Positions 34,252 through 43,810 of a stretch of 64,000 nt of DNA are shown here, in pieces. Source of the DNA: JTS-RE37 sp041743425 (lineage in GTDB: Bacteria > Bacteroidota > Bacteroidia > Flavobacteriales > Flavobacteriaceae); assembly GCA_041743425.1 (NCBI GenBank), contig JBGTMS010000041.1:1-64000 (forward strand), written 5' to 3'. The notes beneath the pieces were generated by a model. The model was not told the DNA's origin. It made no database searches and saw only the letters and a program-made list of their open reading frames with translations. Position 1 is the first letter of the stretch. Each line of letters starts with the position of its first letter. Both the position numbers and the translations under genes were made by a program.

Positions 34252-37200
34252 ATGAAATATCAGAAATCCTTGCTGCATGTGGCCTGCGCCGCTATCCTTA
34301 GCTGCAGTATTTCCTGCGGAGAAAAATCGAATGTAGCGAAAGAAACACCCCTTACCATCAGCACGGACTCTGCCACAGCCATGCAGTATGCTAAGGAGAG
34401 TCGTAATAATATTTCCGCCAAACTTGCGGACGGTCTGCAACTCAACCTCTGGGCATCAGACTCTTTGGCACCTGATCCCATTGCCATGGATATTGATGAT
34501 CGTGGTCGGGTGTATCTCACAAGAACTAATCGCCAGAAAAATTCGGAATTTGACATTCGGAGTCACCAGGATTGGATGATTCCTTCGATTTCCTTTCAAA
34601 CCGTGGAAGACAGGCGGGAATTCCTGAAAAAGGAATTTTCCGAGGATAAAAGCGAGCAAAACTCCTGGCTTGAAGACCTTAATAATGACAGCATCCACGA
34701 CTGGAAAGATCTGGCTGTGGAAAAGGAAGAAGTATGGAAACTGGAGGATTTGGACGGCAATGGGATCGCAGACCGGTCAACCCGTATCTTAAATGATTTC
34801 AACGAAGAAATCACGGATGTCGCGGGTGCTTTGTTGGTGACAGATGATGCTACCTATATCGGAGTGGGGCCGGATATGTGGCGCGTAACCGATTCAAATG
34901 AAGATGGGGTGTTGGATACCAAAAAAAGCCTTGCTCACGGATTCGCAGTACATATTGGTTTTGGGGGACACGGGATGTCAGGGGCCATTCAGGGCCCGGA
35001 TGGTAAAATATATTGGGGAATTGGGGACATCGGCGCGAACCTAACGGCGGTGGACGGTTCAAAATATGCCTATCCCAACCAGGGAATTATTGTCAGGTGT
35101 AATCCGGACGGGAGTGATTTTGAGGTATTTGCCCGTGGGTTGCGAAATACCCATGAATTTGTATTTGATCCCTATGGAAATATCATTTCTTCAGATAATG
35201 ACGGGGATCATAGCGGGGAAAGCGAACGTCTTGTGCACATTGTTGAAGGGTCAGATGCAGGATGGCGATCCAACTGGCAATACGGAAAATATAACGATCC
35301 CAAAAATAACGAGTATAAGGTGTGGATGGATGAGCGGTTGTATGTTCCACGATGGGAAGGACAGGCGGCTTACATCATACCTCCTATCCGCAATTTCCAC
35401 AATGGTCCCACCGGTATGGTCTTCAACCCTGGCACCGCTCTCGGCACCGCTTGGCTGAATAAATTTTTCCTGGTGGAATTTGTGGGAGATCCGAGCCTTT
35501 CCCATATCTGGGCTTTTGATCTGAAGCCAAAAGGAGCCTCATTTGAACTGAATACAGAAACAGATTTTCTCAGTGGTGTACTTCCAACAGGGATCCGGTT
35601 CGGACCTGACGGAGCTCTGTATGTCGCAGACTGGATCAATGGCTGGAATACAAAAAATTATGGCCGTGTATGGAAAGTAGATGTGGCCGAAGGCAAAAAC
35701 GATCTGGAAAAAGAAAGGCTCGAAACGCAACGCTTACTAAATCTTGAATTCGATAATGAATCCACCGCCAACCTGGCGGCACTTCTGCGCAATGCTGATA
35801 TGCGCGTCAGGCAAAAAGCGCAATTTGAATTGGCCCGTCGTACGTTTTGGGGTTTCCGTACCCTCAAAAGGGTCATAATTGAAGAAAAAAATCAGTTGGC
35901 GCGAATCCATGGTATATGGGGAATTGGTCAGCTTGCAGCCGGAGATATAAAAAACGCATCTCCATTATTGGATCTGCTGGCGGATCCGGATCCTGAAATT
36001 ATTGCTCAGTCGGCGAAAGTCCTGGGGGATGTCAGGTATATAGATGCAGGGCCTCATCTTATTGCACTTCTTAAGCACAACAGTGACCGGGTCAGATTTT
36101 TTGCCGCACAGGCATTGGGAAGGATTGCTCACAAGAATGCTGTGTCGCCGCTGCTCGCTATGATCTCGGCAAATGCCGATAAGGATATTTACCTGCGACA
36201 CGCAGCGGTACTTGCTTTGTCCAGGATCGGGGAGGTCGGTCCGATTATAAATCTGGCTGGTAGTCCGGAAAGGAGTCTCAGGATTGCGGCGGTGTTGGTA
36301 CTACGGCAATTGGGTAACCCCGAAGTATCACGTTTTTTGAATGACCAGGATGAATATATCGTGACAGAGGCGGCGAGGGCAATAAATGATGACTTGTCTA
36401 TTGAAAATGCGCTCCCGGCCCTCGCCTCACAACTCACACAATCCCACTTTACCTCAGAACCGCTGATCAGAAGAAGTATTAACGCCGCCCTCCGGGTCGG
36501 GGGGGAACCCGAACTGGAGGGCCTTATCGCTTTTGCCAAACGAAAAGATATCCCCGGCAATCTCAGGGGTGAAGCCTTGGCCACCATTGGCAGTTGGTCC
36601 TCCCCTTCCGTATTGGACCGGGTTGACGGCAGATTCAGAGGAGTTATAAAGCGGGATTCCACCCTGGTGAAACGCAAAATTGAAGGAGATATTCCTGAAT
36701 TTCTCAGGGATTCGGATCCTAATTTACTCATAGGGGTTTCTAAGGTTCTCAGGTCCCTTGGAATTACCCAGTATAACAAGGAGCTGAATGAACTGTTTTT
36801 ACGTCATTCCGCGGCTCCCGTCCGGGCGGCTATGCTGGAAGCTTTGGCGTCCCTAAATTACGAAAAAATCGGAGCCTCCATGCAAAGGGGCATGCGGGAC
36901 AGTGACCAGGAAGTGCGGACTGCTGCGGTTGGTCTTATCCCGGAATTGGATATCTCCACAAAGGAATTACCCCTGATCGTAGGTCCTATTTTCAGGAATG
37001 GCTCTCTCAGAGAACAACAGCGCATGCTCGATGTACTGGGAGAACTGCCATTGGAAAAGAGTGAACCGGTTTTATTGCAGTTGATTAATCAGGCCTCCAG
37101 AGGGGAGCTGCCCAAGGGCGTATTACTGGATCTGGCGGAAGCAGTAGAAGCGACGAATTCAGAAAGTCTGATCGCTGCCCAGGAAGCCAATAAACAAGAA

Positions 37201-37680
37201 GGTGAAAACTCAGATGACTTTGCAGAAACCCTTTATGGGGGTCAGTGGTGGCCAGGTGCTACCGTATTCAAGAACAATCCCGCAGCTCAATGTGTCCGAT
37301 GTCATTCCCTGGATGGGTCAGGTGGCAAAGTTGGGCCACCCCTTGACAATATAGGCAATATCCTGAGCAGAGAGCAATTACTGGAGTCGCTGATCGCGCC
37401 AGGGGCCCGTCTCGCGCCTGGCTTCGGCGCCGTGGCCATTACTCTGAAGGATGGTCAAACGGTACGGGGAATACTGGAAGAGGAATCAGCTGTTGAAATT
37501 ATTGTACGGACTTCAGATGCGGAACCCATGGAAATTCCGGTTGGCAGGATTCAAAAAAGAGAGAATATGCCTTCGGCAATGCCAGCCATGGGGCAGGTAC
37601 TGAGCAAGCGGGAGCTCCGGAATCTTATAGAATTTCTTTCTGCCCTTAAGACAGATCAAAAGACCGGTGAAAGCTTATGA
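34252..37680 (+). CDS. Beta-propeller/HEAT-repeat lipoprotein with C-terminal cytochrome c domain (PVC-type)
   Basis: A 1142-residue predicted lipoprotein (signal peptide to SISC). The N-terminal half (about 60-480) is a beta-propeller of the membrane-bound dehydrogenase type seen in Planctomycetes and Bacteroidota (GHGMSGAIQGPDGKIYWGIGD, FDPYGNIISSDNDGDHSGE, GIRFGPDGALYVADWINGW). Next come HEAT-like repeats (about 500-960; ALGRIAHKNAVSPLLAMI, HAAVLALSRIGEVGPI). The end is a c-type haem domain with CVRCH at 1014-1018 and a likely axial Met further on. It may oxidise a sugar or alcohol and pass electrons through haem. TPR and SCO1-like genes follow on the same strand. Confidence 0.88.
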   Translation: MKYQKSLLHVACAAILSCSISCGEKSNVAKETPLTISTDSATAMQYAKESRNNISAKLADGLQLNLWASDSLAPDPIAMDIDDRGRVYLTRTNRQKNSEFDIRSHQDWMIPSISFQTVEDRREFLKKEFSEDKSEQNSWLEDLNNDSIHDWKDLAVEKEEVWKLEDLDGNGIADRSTRILNDFNEEITDVAGALLVTDDATYIGVGPDMWRVTDSNEDGVLDTKKSLAHGFAVHIGFGGHGMSGAIQGPDGKIYWGIGDIGANLTAVDGSKYAYPNQGIIVRCNPDGSDFEVFARGLRNTHEFVFDPYGNIISSDNDGDHSGESERLVHIVEGSDAGWRSNWQYGKYNDPKNNEYKVWMDERLYVPRWEGQAAYIIPPIRNFHNGPTGMVFNPGTALGTAWLNKFFLVEFVGDPSLSHIWAFDLKPKGASFELNTETDFLSGVLPTGIRFGPDGALYVADWINGWNTKNYGRVWKVDVAEGKNDLEKERLETQRLLNLEFDNESTANLAALLRNADMRVRQKAQFELARRTFWGFRTLKRVIIEEKNQLARIHGIWGIGQLAAGDIKNASPLLDLLADPDPEIIAQSAKVLGDVRYIDAGPHLIALLKHNSDRVRFFAAQALGRIAHKNAVSPLLAMISANADKDIYLRHAAVLALSRIGEVGPIINLAGSPERSLRIAAVLVLRQLGNPEVSRFLNDQDEYIVTEAARAINDDLSIENALPALASQLTQSHFTSEPLIRRSINAALRVGGEPELEGLIAFAKRKDIPGNLRGEALATIGSWSSPSVLDRVDGRFRGVIKRDSTLVKRKIEGDIPEFLRDSDPNLLIGVSKVLRSLGITQYNKELNELFLRHSAAPVRAAMLEALASLNYEKIGASMQRGMRDSDQEVRTAAVGLIPELDISTKELPLIVGPIFRNGSLREQQRMLDVLGELPLEKSEPVLLQLINQASRGELPKGVLLDLAEAVEATNSESLIAAQEANKQEGENSDDFAETLYGGQWWPGATVFKNNPAAQCVRCHSLDGSGGKVGPPLDNIGNILSREQLLESLIAPGARLAPGFGAVAITLKDGQTVRGILEEESAVEIIVRTSDAEPMEIPVGRIQKRENMPSAMPAMGQVLSKRELRNLIEFLSALKTDQKTGESL

Positions 37681-37744
37681 AACCAAATGGTGCGCCCATC
37701 AAAGAAATCTGAGATTTCATATAGGTCAATTGCCGCGTACATAT

Positions 37745-37752
37745 TATATTTG
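37745..37752 (+). promoter_or_regulatory. -7 box before the TPR protein gene
   Basis: TATATTTG, exact consensus, 82 bp before the ATG at 37835. It argues against the upstream ATG at 37754, which would lie at the transcription start. Confidence 0.5.
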
Positions 37753-37834
37753 AGTGACGGCATATCCTTTAGATAGTACGCAGGGTATCCGGTGTTCCCC
37801 CCCATTTATTACATCTAATCTCAATCCTACACCA

Positions 37835-39562
37835 ATGAAAACAAAAGTGCTTTGGGGTATATTGACAGTTGTAGCAGCTGCCCTCGCCGTCATTCTACCC
37901 AATACCCAAAAAATTCAAACTGATCCACCACAAAATGCCTCTTTCTATTCCATTAAATGTACCGCGGCCAAATTCCTGCTGAGTGGTGTGGATACCACAC
38001 GCCAAATATCACCACTATTTGAAAACCTGGGGAATCTCAGTTTTTCCATAAGCGTTGAGGATCCGCTGGCCCAAAAATTTTTTGATCAGGGCCTGCGCCT
38101 GATCTTTGCGTTTAACCACGCCGAGGCCCACCGGTCATTTATGGAGGTTGCTCGCCTGGAGCCAGGGGCTGCCATGGCCTACTGGGGACAGGCTTTCACC
38201 CTGGGACCCAATATTAATGACCCTTTGCCGGATGATGAAAGGAAAAAGAAATATTTTGAAGCGCTTCAGAGAGCGAATCAGCTGGCCGGAACTGCCAGCA
38301 GGAAAGAGCAGAACCTTATTACAGCGCTGAACTCCCGTTACAATAAGGATATCAGCCACGATATTACAAAACTTAACCTTGATTTTATGAAAGCCATGGC
38401 TGAAGCGGCCAAAAAATTCCCTGAAGATCCCACGGTACTTACCTTATATGCAGATGCCATAATGAATACGATGCCATGGAACTACTGGGATAATCAGGGT
38501 GGTCCGGCGGCAAATACAACAGAAGCAAAGGAAGCGCTGGAAAAGGCAATTTCACTGGATCCCGATCATCCGGGCGCCCATCATGCCTATATCCATCTGA
38601 TGGAATTGCCACAACCAGAGGCCGCGGTACCAAGTGCTGATATACTTGGTTCGCTGATGCCGGCAGCCGGTCATATTGTACATATGCCGTCTCATATTTA
38701 TATAAGGGTGGGCAGGTACAAGGATGCCGTTAAAGCCAATGAACTTGCCATTCTGGCCGATGAGGACTATATATCCCAATGTTATTCCCAGGGGATGTAT
38801 CCTCTTGGTTACTATCCCCACAACCTTCATTTTCTGTGGTCTGCAGCAAGTTTACTGGGGGATAGCGAAAAAGCGATAGCCGCCGCCAGGAAAACGGCAG
38901 AAAAAGTTCCGGTCGGAGAATTGGCGACGCTTCCTTTCCTTCAGGATTTCGCTTCGACTCCATTACTTGCCTATACCCGTTTTGGAAAATGGAATGACAT
39001 CCTTACTATTCCCTATCCCGGGGATCAGTATAAGCACCTGAAACTCATCTGGCACTATGCAAGGGGTATTGCTTTTATTAGAAAGGGGAACCTTCCGGAA
39101 GCAAGCGAGGAGTATGACGCTCTCGCCTCCTTGTCAAAGGATAAGGAACTTGAAAATATTGTTGCGAATTATACCAATCCCAGTTCAAAGATTGCCCTGG
39201 TTGCAGAGAGGGTCCTGGCAGGAGAATTGGCAGCGGCGCAAGGGGATATGACCAATGCCGTCTCGCGGCTAAAGGAAGCCGCGGCATATGAAGATGCGTT
39301 GACCTACAGTGAACCCACAGCCTGGCACATTCCTGTAAGACAGAGTCTGGGCGCCGTGCTGATCCGGGCCGGAAATTACAAAGAGGCAGAGAAAATCTAC
39401 CGGGAAGATTTGCAGAATCTCAGGCAAAACGGTTGGTCGCTGATAGGACTTTACAAGAGTCTGAGTGAGCAGGGAAAAAATGAAGAAGCCAAGCATATCA
39501 GGAAGGAATATGATAGTGCGTGGGCAGATGCAGACATTCAGATAAGTTCATCTGTACTTTGA
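37835..39562 (+). CDS. Exported TPR-repeat protein
   Basis: A 575-residue protein beginning MKTKVLWGILTVVAAALAVIL, a signal peptide or membrane anchor. TPR-like helices fill the rest (DQGLRLIFAFNHAEAHRSFMEVARLEPG, KEALEKAISLDPDHPGAHHAY, AGNYKEAEKIYREDLQ), with a central segment HIVHMPSHIYIRVGRYKDAVKANE that is highly conserved in this family and rich in histidine. No enzyme domain is evident. A longer frame from 37754 is rejected because it adds a non-signal leader. Position between a cytochrome lipoprotein and an SCO1-like gene suggests a scaffold or a copper/haem-handling role, but this is only context. Confidence 0.87.
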   Translation: MKTKVLWGILTVVAAALAVILPNTQKIQTDPPQNASFYSIKCTAAKFLLSGVDTTRQISPLFENLGNLSFSISVEDPLAQKFFDQGLRLIFAFNHAEAHRSFMEVARLEPGAAMAYWGQAFTLGPNINDPLPDDERKKKYFEALQRANQLAGTASRKEQNLITALNSRYNKDISHDITKLNLDFMKAMAEAAKKFPEDPTVLTLYADAIMNTMPWNYWDNQGGPAANTTEAKEALEKAISLDPDHPGAHHAYIHLMELPQPEAAVPSADILGSLMPAAGHIVHMPSHIYIRVGRYKDAVKANELAILADEDYISQCYSQGMYPLGYYPHNLHFLWSAASLLGDSEKAIAAARKTAEKVPVGELATLPFLQDFASTPLLAYTRFGKWNDILTIPYPGDQYKHLKLIWHYARGIAFIRKGNLPEASEEYDALASLSKDKELENIVANYTNPSSKIALVAERVLAGELAAAQGDMTNAVSRLKEAAAYEDALTYSEPTAWHIPVRQSLGAVLIRAGNYKEAEKIYREDLQNLRQNGWSLIGLYKSLSEQGKNEEAKHIRKEYDSAWADADIQISSSVL

Positions 39563-39599
39563 CTGTCAGTGAGGCATCTTTTGCCGAATAATTCAACCT

Positions 39600-40247
39600 A
39601 TGTGGCTGTGCCATTATAAACTCCGATGCTTCCTATTCGCCATCCTGGTTTCCTTACTTCCTTCAGGATGCGGAAGCAAGGCTGATAAAGCGCTTCCTGT
39701 TTTTGAACCCTCTGATATCCATCCTTCACTTGTCGATACCCATCTTCGCGATAAAGTAAGCCCGCACCACGTTTCCGACTTTAAACTCATCAACCAATTC
39801 GGTGATACCATTACTCAAAAAGAATTCAGTGATAGAATATACGTGGTGGATTTCTTTTTTACCCGGTGCCCGACTATCTGCCCGGTAATGAGCCTTAATA
39901 TGGCTAAAATTCAGGAGGCATTCAAAGAAGAAAACAGGCTGTTATTACTATCCGTGACGGTTACCCCTGAATATGACAGTGTGCCGGTGTTGTATGAATA
40001 TGCCCAGGAGAAGGGGGCTATCCCTTCTAAGTGGCATATTACCACAGGCGATAAAAAGCATATTTATGAGCTGGCCCGTAAAAGTTATTTTATGGTAAGT
40101 GATGAGGGGGATGGAGGTCTTCAGGATTTCATTCATACGGCAAACTTCGAGTTAATTGATGCTGCGGGCCGCATAAGGGGCATCTATGACGGGACGAGTT
40201 TGGAGGAAACAGAACGACTCATTGCCGATATCCGTAGTCTTCTCTGA
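39600..40247 (+). CDS. SCO1/SenC-type copper protein
   Basis: A 215-residue thioredoxin-fold protein of the SCO1/SenC/PrrC family, with an N-terminal signal or lipoprotein signal (LVSLLPSGC). Copper-binding residues are intact: the CxxxC in FFFTRCPTICPVMS and the distant His in DFIHTANFELID. SCO proteins load or reduce the CuA centre of cytochrome oxidase, or act in copper-linked redox control. It starts 37 bp after the TPR gene and is probably co-transcribed with it and the cytochrome lipoprotein. Confidence 0.93.
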   Translation: MWLCHYKLRCFLFAILVSLLPSGCGSKADKALPVFEPSDIHPSLVDTHLRDKVSPHHVSDFKLINQFGDTITQKEFSDRIYVVDFFFTRCPTICPVMSLNMAKIQEAFKEENRLLLLSVTVTPEYDSVPVLYEYAQEKGAIPSKWHITTGDKKHIYELARKSYFMVSDEGDGGLQDFIHTANFELIDAAGRIRGIYDGTSLEETERLIADIRSLL

Positions 40248-40367
40248 ATAAATGGTATGGAAGCCCCGGTCAAGACCGATACCCTTTTTCCGATCCATGG
40301 GTCCGGGAATCAGACCACATCTTCCCGTCCACTGAAACGGAACGCGAAGGTGGATTAAAAAAATTAA

Positions 40368-40375
40368 TATCTTTC
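40368..40375 (+). promoter_or_regulatory. -7 box before the SMP-30 gene
   Basis: TATCTTTC, one mismatch to TAnnTTTG, 43 bp before the ATG at 40419. Confidence 0.4.
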
Positions 40376-40418
40376 GGAGGGAAATACTTCCCTGACCTTA
40401 TTTCTCATACCTCAGAAT

Positions 40419-41474
40419 ATGATATCAAAAATTGTCAGATGCATTCCTGTACTATTCTTTCTGTGTAGTAACCTGGCCTGCAATGAACGTAAGAAGTCCG
40501 AGCCATCTGATTCTCCGGAGCCTGCGGAACTATTGCTCCCAGAATTGAGCGAAGGCAGTATTGAAGTAATTGATGAGCGCCTTTGGGAGGTGTTGCTTAA
40601 AGATGCTAAACTGGAGATAATTGCAGAGGGTCATGATTGGACCGAAGGGCCGCTATGGTTAGCCGAAAATGAACAATTACTTTATTCGGATATCCCCAGA
40701 AATGCGATCTATTCCTGGAGGAAAGGAGAAAAGGCGCAACAATACCTGAAACCGTCCGGTTTCATGGGGAGCCAATTTGCCGGAGACGAGCCCGGGTCTA
40801 ACGGCCTTCTTCTGAATTCAGATGGTAAACTAATTCTTTGCCAGCATGGCGAACGCCGGATTGCAATGATGGAAGCCCCATTGGATGCCCCAAGTCCTAC
40901 ATTCGTATCCCTTGCAGCATCTTATGACGGTGAACGCCTGAACAGTCCGAACGACGCGGTCTACAATAAGAAGGGTGAACTTTTTTTTACCGATCCTCCC
41001 TATGGCCTCCCGAAACGTATGGAGGATCCCGCCAAGGAACTGGACTTCCAGGGAGTATATAAACAGGGAGCCGATGGGAATATCATACTGCTCACTAAAG
41101 AATTTTCTCGTCCTAATGGCATTGCTTTTTCACCCGATGAAAAGAGAATTTATATCGCTAATTCTGATCCGCAACAAGCCATCTGGAAAGTTTTTGAGAT
41201 CACCCCTGATGGCAAACTGGGAACCGGAAAATTATTATACGATGCCACATCTTTGGTAGATGAGGAAAAAGGGCTCCCTGACGGGTTGAAAGTTCATTCA
41301 GGTGGTACCATCTTTGCCACAGGTCCCGGAGGTGTGTTCCTCTTCTCACGGGAAGGAGTTTTACTTGGTAAAATTAAAACAGGGCAGGCTACCTCAAACT
41401 GCGCTTTCAATGAAGATGAGTCAGTTTTATTTATAACGGCTGACAGCTACGTCCTGCAATTGCGCCTGAAATGA
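40419..41474 (+). CDS. SMP-30/gluconolactonase family lipoprotein
   Basis: A 351-residue predicted lipoprotein (lipobox NLAC) with a six-bladed SMP-30/gluconolactonase propeller. Family motifs: AEGHDWTEGPLWLAENEQLLYSD (Glu metal ligand), GSNGLLLNSDGKLILCQHG, LNSPNDAVYNKKGELFFTDPPYG (Asn and Asp ligands) and LPDGLKVHSGGTIFATGPGG (Asp ligand). Probably hydrolyses sugar lactones in the periplasm, and so could act on products of a nearby sugar dehydrogenase. A weak hairpin follows the stop (CCCAA...TTGGG, about 41484-41509). Confidence 0.91.
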   Translation: MISKIVRCIPVLFFLCSNLACNERKKSEPSDSPEPAELLLPELSEGSIEVIDERLWEVLLKDAKLEIIAEGHDWTEGPLWLAENEQLLYSDIPRNAIYSWRKGEKAQQYLKPSGFMGSQFAGDEPGSNGLLLNSDGKLILCQHGERRIAMMEAPLDAPSPTFVSLAASYDGERLNSPNDAVYNKKGELFFTDPPYGLPKRMEDPAKELDFQGVYKQGADGNIILLTKEFSRPNGIAFSPDEKRIYIANSDPQQAIWKVFEITPDGKLGTGKLLYDATSLVDEEKGLPDGLKVHSGGTIFATGPGGVFLFSREGVLLGKIKTGQATSNCAFNEDESVLFITADSYVLQLRLK

Positions 41475-41629
41475 GGCATCACCCAATCCTTAGCGAGATT
41501 CCTTGGGTTGTCTTAGTTCCCTCTTTTAAGAAATGTTAGAACCATAAAATTGTTTGATTAAATTATTTACATTAGGGCGTTCCAAACAAAATAACCGGAT
41601 ATGAATGTAGGTCTTCAAAGGAAGAAAGT

Positions 41630-42742
41630 ATGAACCAGGGACTTGTTACAGAGCGATTGTATTCTCTGGACGCCCTCCGGGGATTTGACATGTTCTGGAT
41701 CATTGGGGCTGAGGAAATTTTTCACCATATGGCAGAAATAACAGCGGCGCCATTTTGGGAAGGTCTTTCCCATCAATTCATTCATCCCGACTGGCATGGT
41801 TTTGCCGCTTACGATCTGATATTTCCACTCTTTCTTTTTCTGGCCGGTGTTGCAACGCCCTTTTCAATCGGAAAACAACTGGAACGAGGAAAAAGCAGAA
41901 AAGAACTTCTCGGCCGCGTTATCAAAAGAGGGCTCATTTTGGTAATCCTAGGGGTCATATACAATAACGGTCTGGAACTTAGACCCATAGAGGAGATACG
42001 ATTTCCAAGTGTGTTGGGCCGAATCGGGCTTGCCTACATGTTCGCCAACATCATTTTCCTCTATACCACACAAAGAAGCCGGCTGTTATGGATTCCGGGC
42101 ATACTTTTGGGGTACTGGATGTTACTCGCATTCAATTCAGCGCCAGGCTTTTCCATGGGGGATCTAACAATGGAGGGTAATTTCGTTTCCTACCTGGATC
42201 GAAGTATACTTCCCGGGAAACTCTACCTGGGGATACATGATCCTGAAGGCCTGATCTCTACCATTCCCGCTATTGCAACGGCGCTTCTGGGAATTTTAAC
42301 CGGAAATCTTCTGAAAAATACAACACAAGACCAGCGTTCCCGCAGTGCTATAAGGCTCGTCTTTCTTGGCATCTTGCTTATAGCACTTGCCCAACTGTGG
42401 AGCCTTGTATTGCCAATCAACAAAAACTTATGGACCAGTTCCTTTACACTGCAGTGCGCAGGGATCAGTATGTTGCTTTTATCACTTTTCTACTATGTCA
42501 TCGACATTAAGGGATACAGGAAATGGGCATTTTTCTTTAGGGTTATCGGCATGAATTCAATTTTGATTTACATGTCGTCAGGGTTTATCAATTGGGGATA
42601 TACAACCCGGGCCTTTTTTGAGTGGCTGGCACAGCTGGTCGGCACACCTTATAATGCCGTGGTTCTGGTTTTGTGCAGCCTGGCCGTACAATGGGTTTTC
42701 CTGTATATCTTGTACAGGCAAAAATTATTTCTCCGGGTCTGA
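41630..42742 (+). CDS. DUF5009 / heparan-alpha-glucosaminide acetyltransferase-like membrane protein
   Basis: A 370-residue polytopic membrane protein with about ten helices. The N-terminal LYSLDALRGFDMFWIIGAEE and the DLIFPLFLFLAGVATPFSIG segment are hallmarks of the DUF5009/DUF1624 (HGSNAT-related) family, which moves acyl groups from cytoplasmic acyl-CoA to extracytoplasmic sugars. The candidate His (HPDWHGF) and the GLILVILGVIYNNG and GRIGLAYMFANI helices fit. Its sugar substrate is unknown. It ends the plus-strand run and converges on the nitronate monooxygenase gene. Confidence 0.88.
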   Translation: MNQGLVTERLYSLDALRGFDMFWIIGAEEIFHHMAEITAAPFWEGLSHQFIHPDWHGFAAYDLIFPLFLFLAGVATPFSIGKQLERGKSRKELLGRVIKRGLILVILGVIYNNGLELRPIEEIRFPSVLGRIGLAYMFANIIFLYTTQRSRLLWIPGILLGYWMLLAFNSAPGFSMGDLTMEGNFVSYLDRSILPGKLYLGIHDPEGLISTIPAIATALLGILTGNLLKNTTQDQRSRSAIRLVFLGILLIALAQLWSLVLPINKNLWTSSFTLQCAGISMLLLSLFYYVIDIKGYRKWAFFFRVIGMNSILIYMSSGFINWGYTTRAFFEWLAQLVGTPYNAVVLVLCSLAVQWVFLYILYRQKLFLRV

Positions 42743-42805
42743 TTCCATTGAAAGTACATATGTTTTCATGCCATAACAAAGCTGTTGTCAAGGGGCTGAA
42801 GCGCC

Positions 42806-43759
42806 CTACCAGGGATCAATCGACTGAAGATTTCGCCGACAAGTCTCGTATTCACTGACGAGGTCTGAGATAATCTGTGCCGCGGGTTTGATCGTATGTA
42901 TAAGCGCAGATACCTGTCCGATTTCAAGTTCTCCTTCCTCCATATCCCCTTCGAACATCCCCTTTTTTGCACGGGCTCGGCCCAAAAGATTCCGTAGGTC
43001 ATCAGGGCTTGCACAGCGGGCATATGCCTCCTGAATATCCCAGTAAAATTTATTCTTCATTAGTCGCACAGGGGCGAGTTCCTTTAGAGTGAGTTGTGTA
43101 TCTCCCTCTCCTGCCTTGACAACGAGCTCCTTGAAAAGGTTATGGGAGGAGGCCTCATGGCTGGCGACAAAGCGACTGCCTACCTGCACCCCGTCCGCTC
43201 CCAGGGCGAAGGCGGCTGCCATGGCCTGACCTGTGGCGATCCCCCCTGCAGCGAGAAGCGGTAGATTTGTTCTTTCCCTGATCGACGGTACCAGAGTCAT
43301 CGTAGTGGTTTCGTCTCTGCCATTATGCCCCCCTGCTTCAAAGCCTTCGGCAACAATGCCATCGACACCGGCCGTTTCCGCCTTGAGAGCAAACTTAAGA
43401 CTGCTAACCACATGAACTACCGTTGTCTGACGACTTTTGAGAAAGGCAGTCCAGGTAGCGGGATTCCCTGCGGAGGTAAATACGATCCGCACCCCGGTTG
43501 ATACTATTATTTCCATTAGTTTTTCAGCGTCCGGATATAAAAGCGGAACATTCACCCCGAAGGGCTTATCTGTCGCAGCCTGGCATTTAATAATATGCTC
43601 TCTGAGCACTTCAGGATACATACTCCCTGACCCGATCATTCCGAGGCCTCCTGCATTGGACACGGCTGAGGCGAGACGCCAGCCACTCGCCCAGACCATT
43701 CCGGCCTGAACAATAGGATACTTCGTTTGAAAGAGGGCTGTAACTTTGTTTTGCATCAA
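42806..43759 (-). CDS. Nitronate monooxygenase family FMN protein
   Basis: A 317-residue TIM-barrel flavoprotein related to 2-nitropropane dioxygenase/nitronate monooxygenase. Motifs: YPIVQAGMVWASGWRLASAVS with AGGLGMIGSGSM, VAEGFEAGGHNGRDETTTM (with a candidate catalytic His) and LAAGGIATGQAMAAAFALGADGVQVGSRF for FMN phosphate binding. Relatives also include enoyl-ACP reductase FabK; length and AEGFEAGGHNG favour nitronate monooxygenase or an unassigned oxidoreductase. It starts 51 bp after mnmA and is probably co-transcribed. ATG 43759 and the next codon ATG are equally possible starts. Confidence 0.87.
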   Translation of the reverse strand: MMQNKVTALFQTKYPIVQAGMVWASGWRLASAVSNAGGLGMIGSGSMYPEVLREHIIKCQAATDKPFGVNVPLLYPDAEKLMEIIVSTGVRIVFTSAGNPATWTAFLKSRQTTVVHVVSSLKFALKAETAGVDGIVAEGFEAGGHNGRDETTTMTLVPSIRERTNLPLLAAGGIATGQAMAAAFALGADGVQVGSRFVASHEASSHNLFKELVVKAGEGDTQLTLKELAPVRLMKNKFYWDIQEAYARCASPDDLRNLLGRARAKKGMFEGDMEEGELEIGQVSALIHTIKPAAQIISDLVSEYETCRRNLQSIDPW

Positions 43760-43810
43760 TCTCTTGTGTCGGGCTTAACAATCGCTGAGAGGTTTTTATG
43801 TAATTGCGGC

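Noticed and set aside
30548..42742. Classical polysaccharide utilisation locus around the GH140 and SMP-30 genes
   Set aside because: No SusC/SusD pair or hybrid two-component regulator is present in this run.
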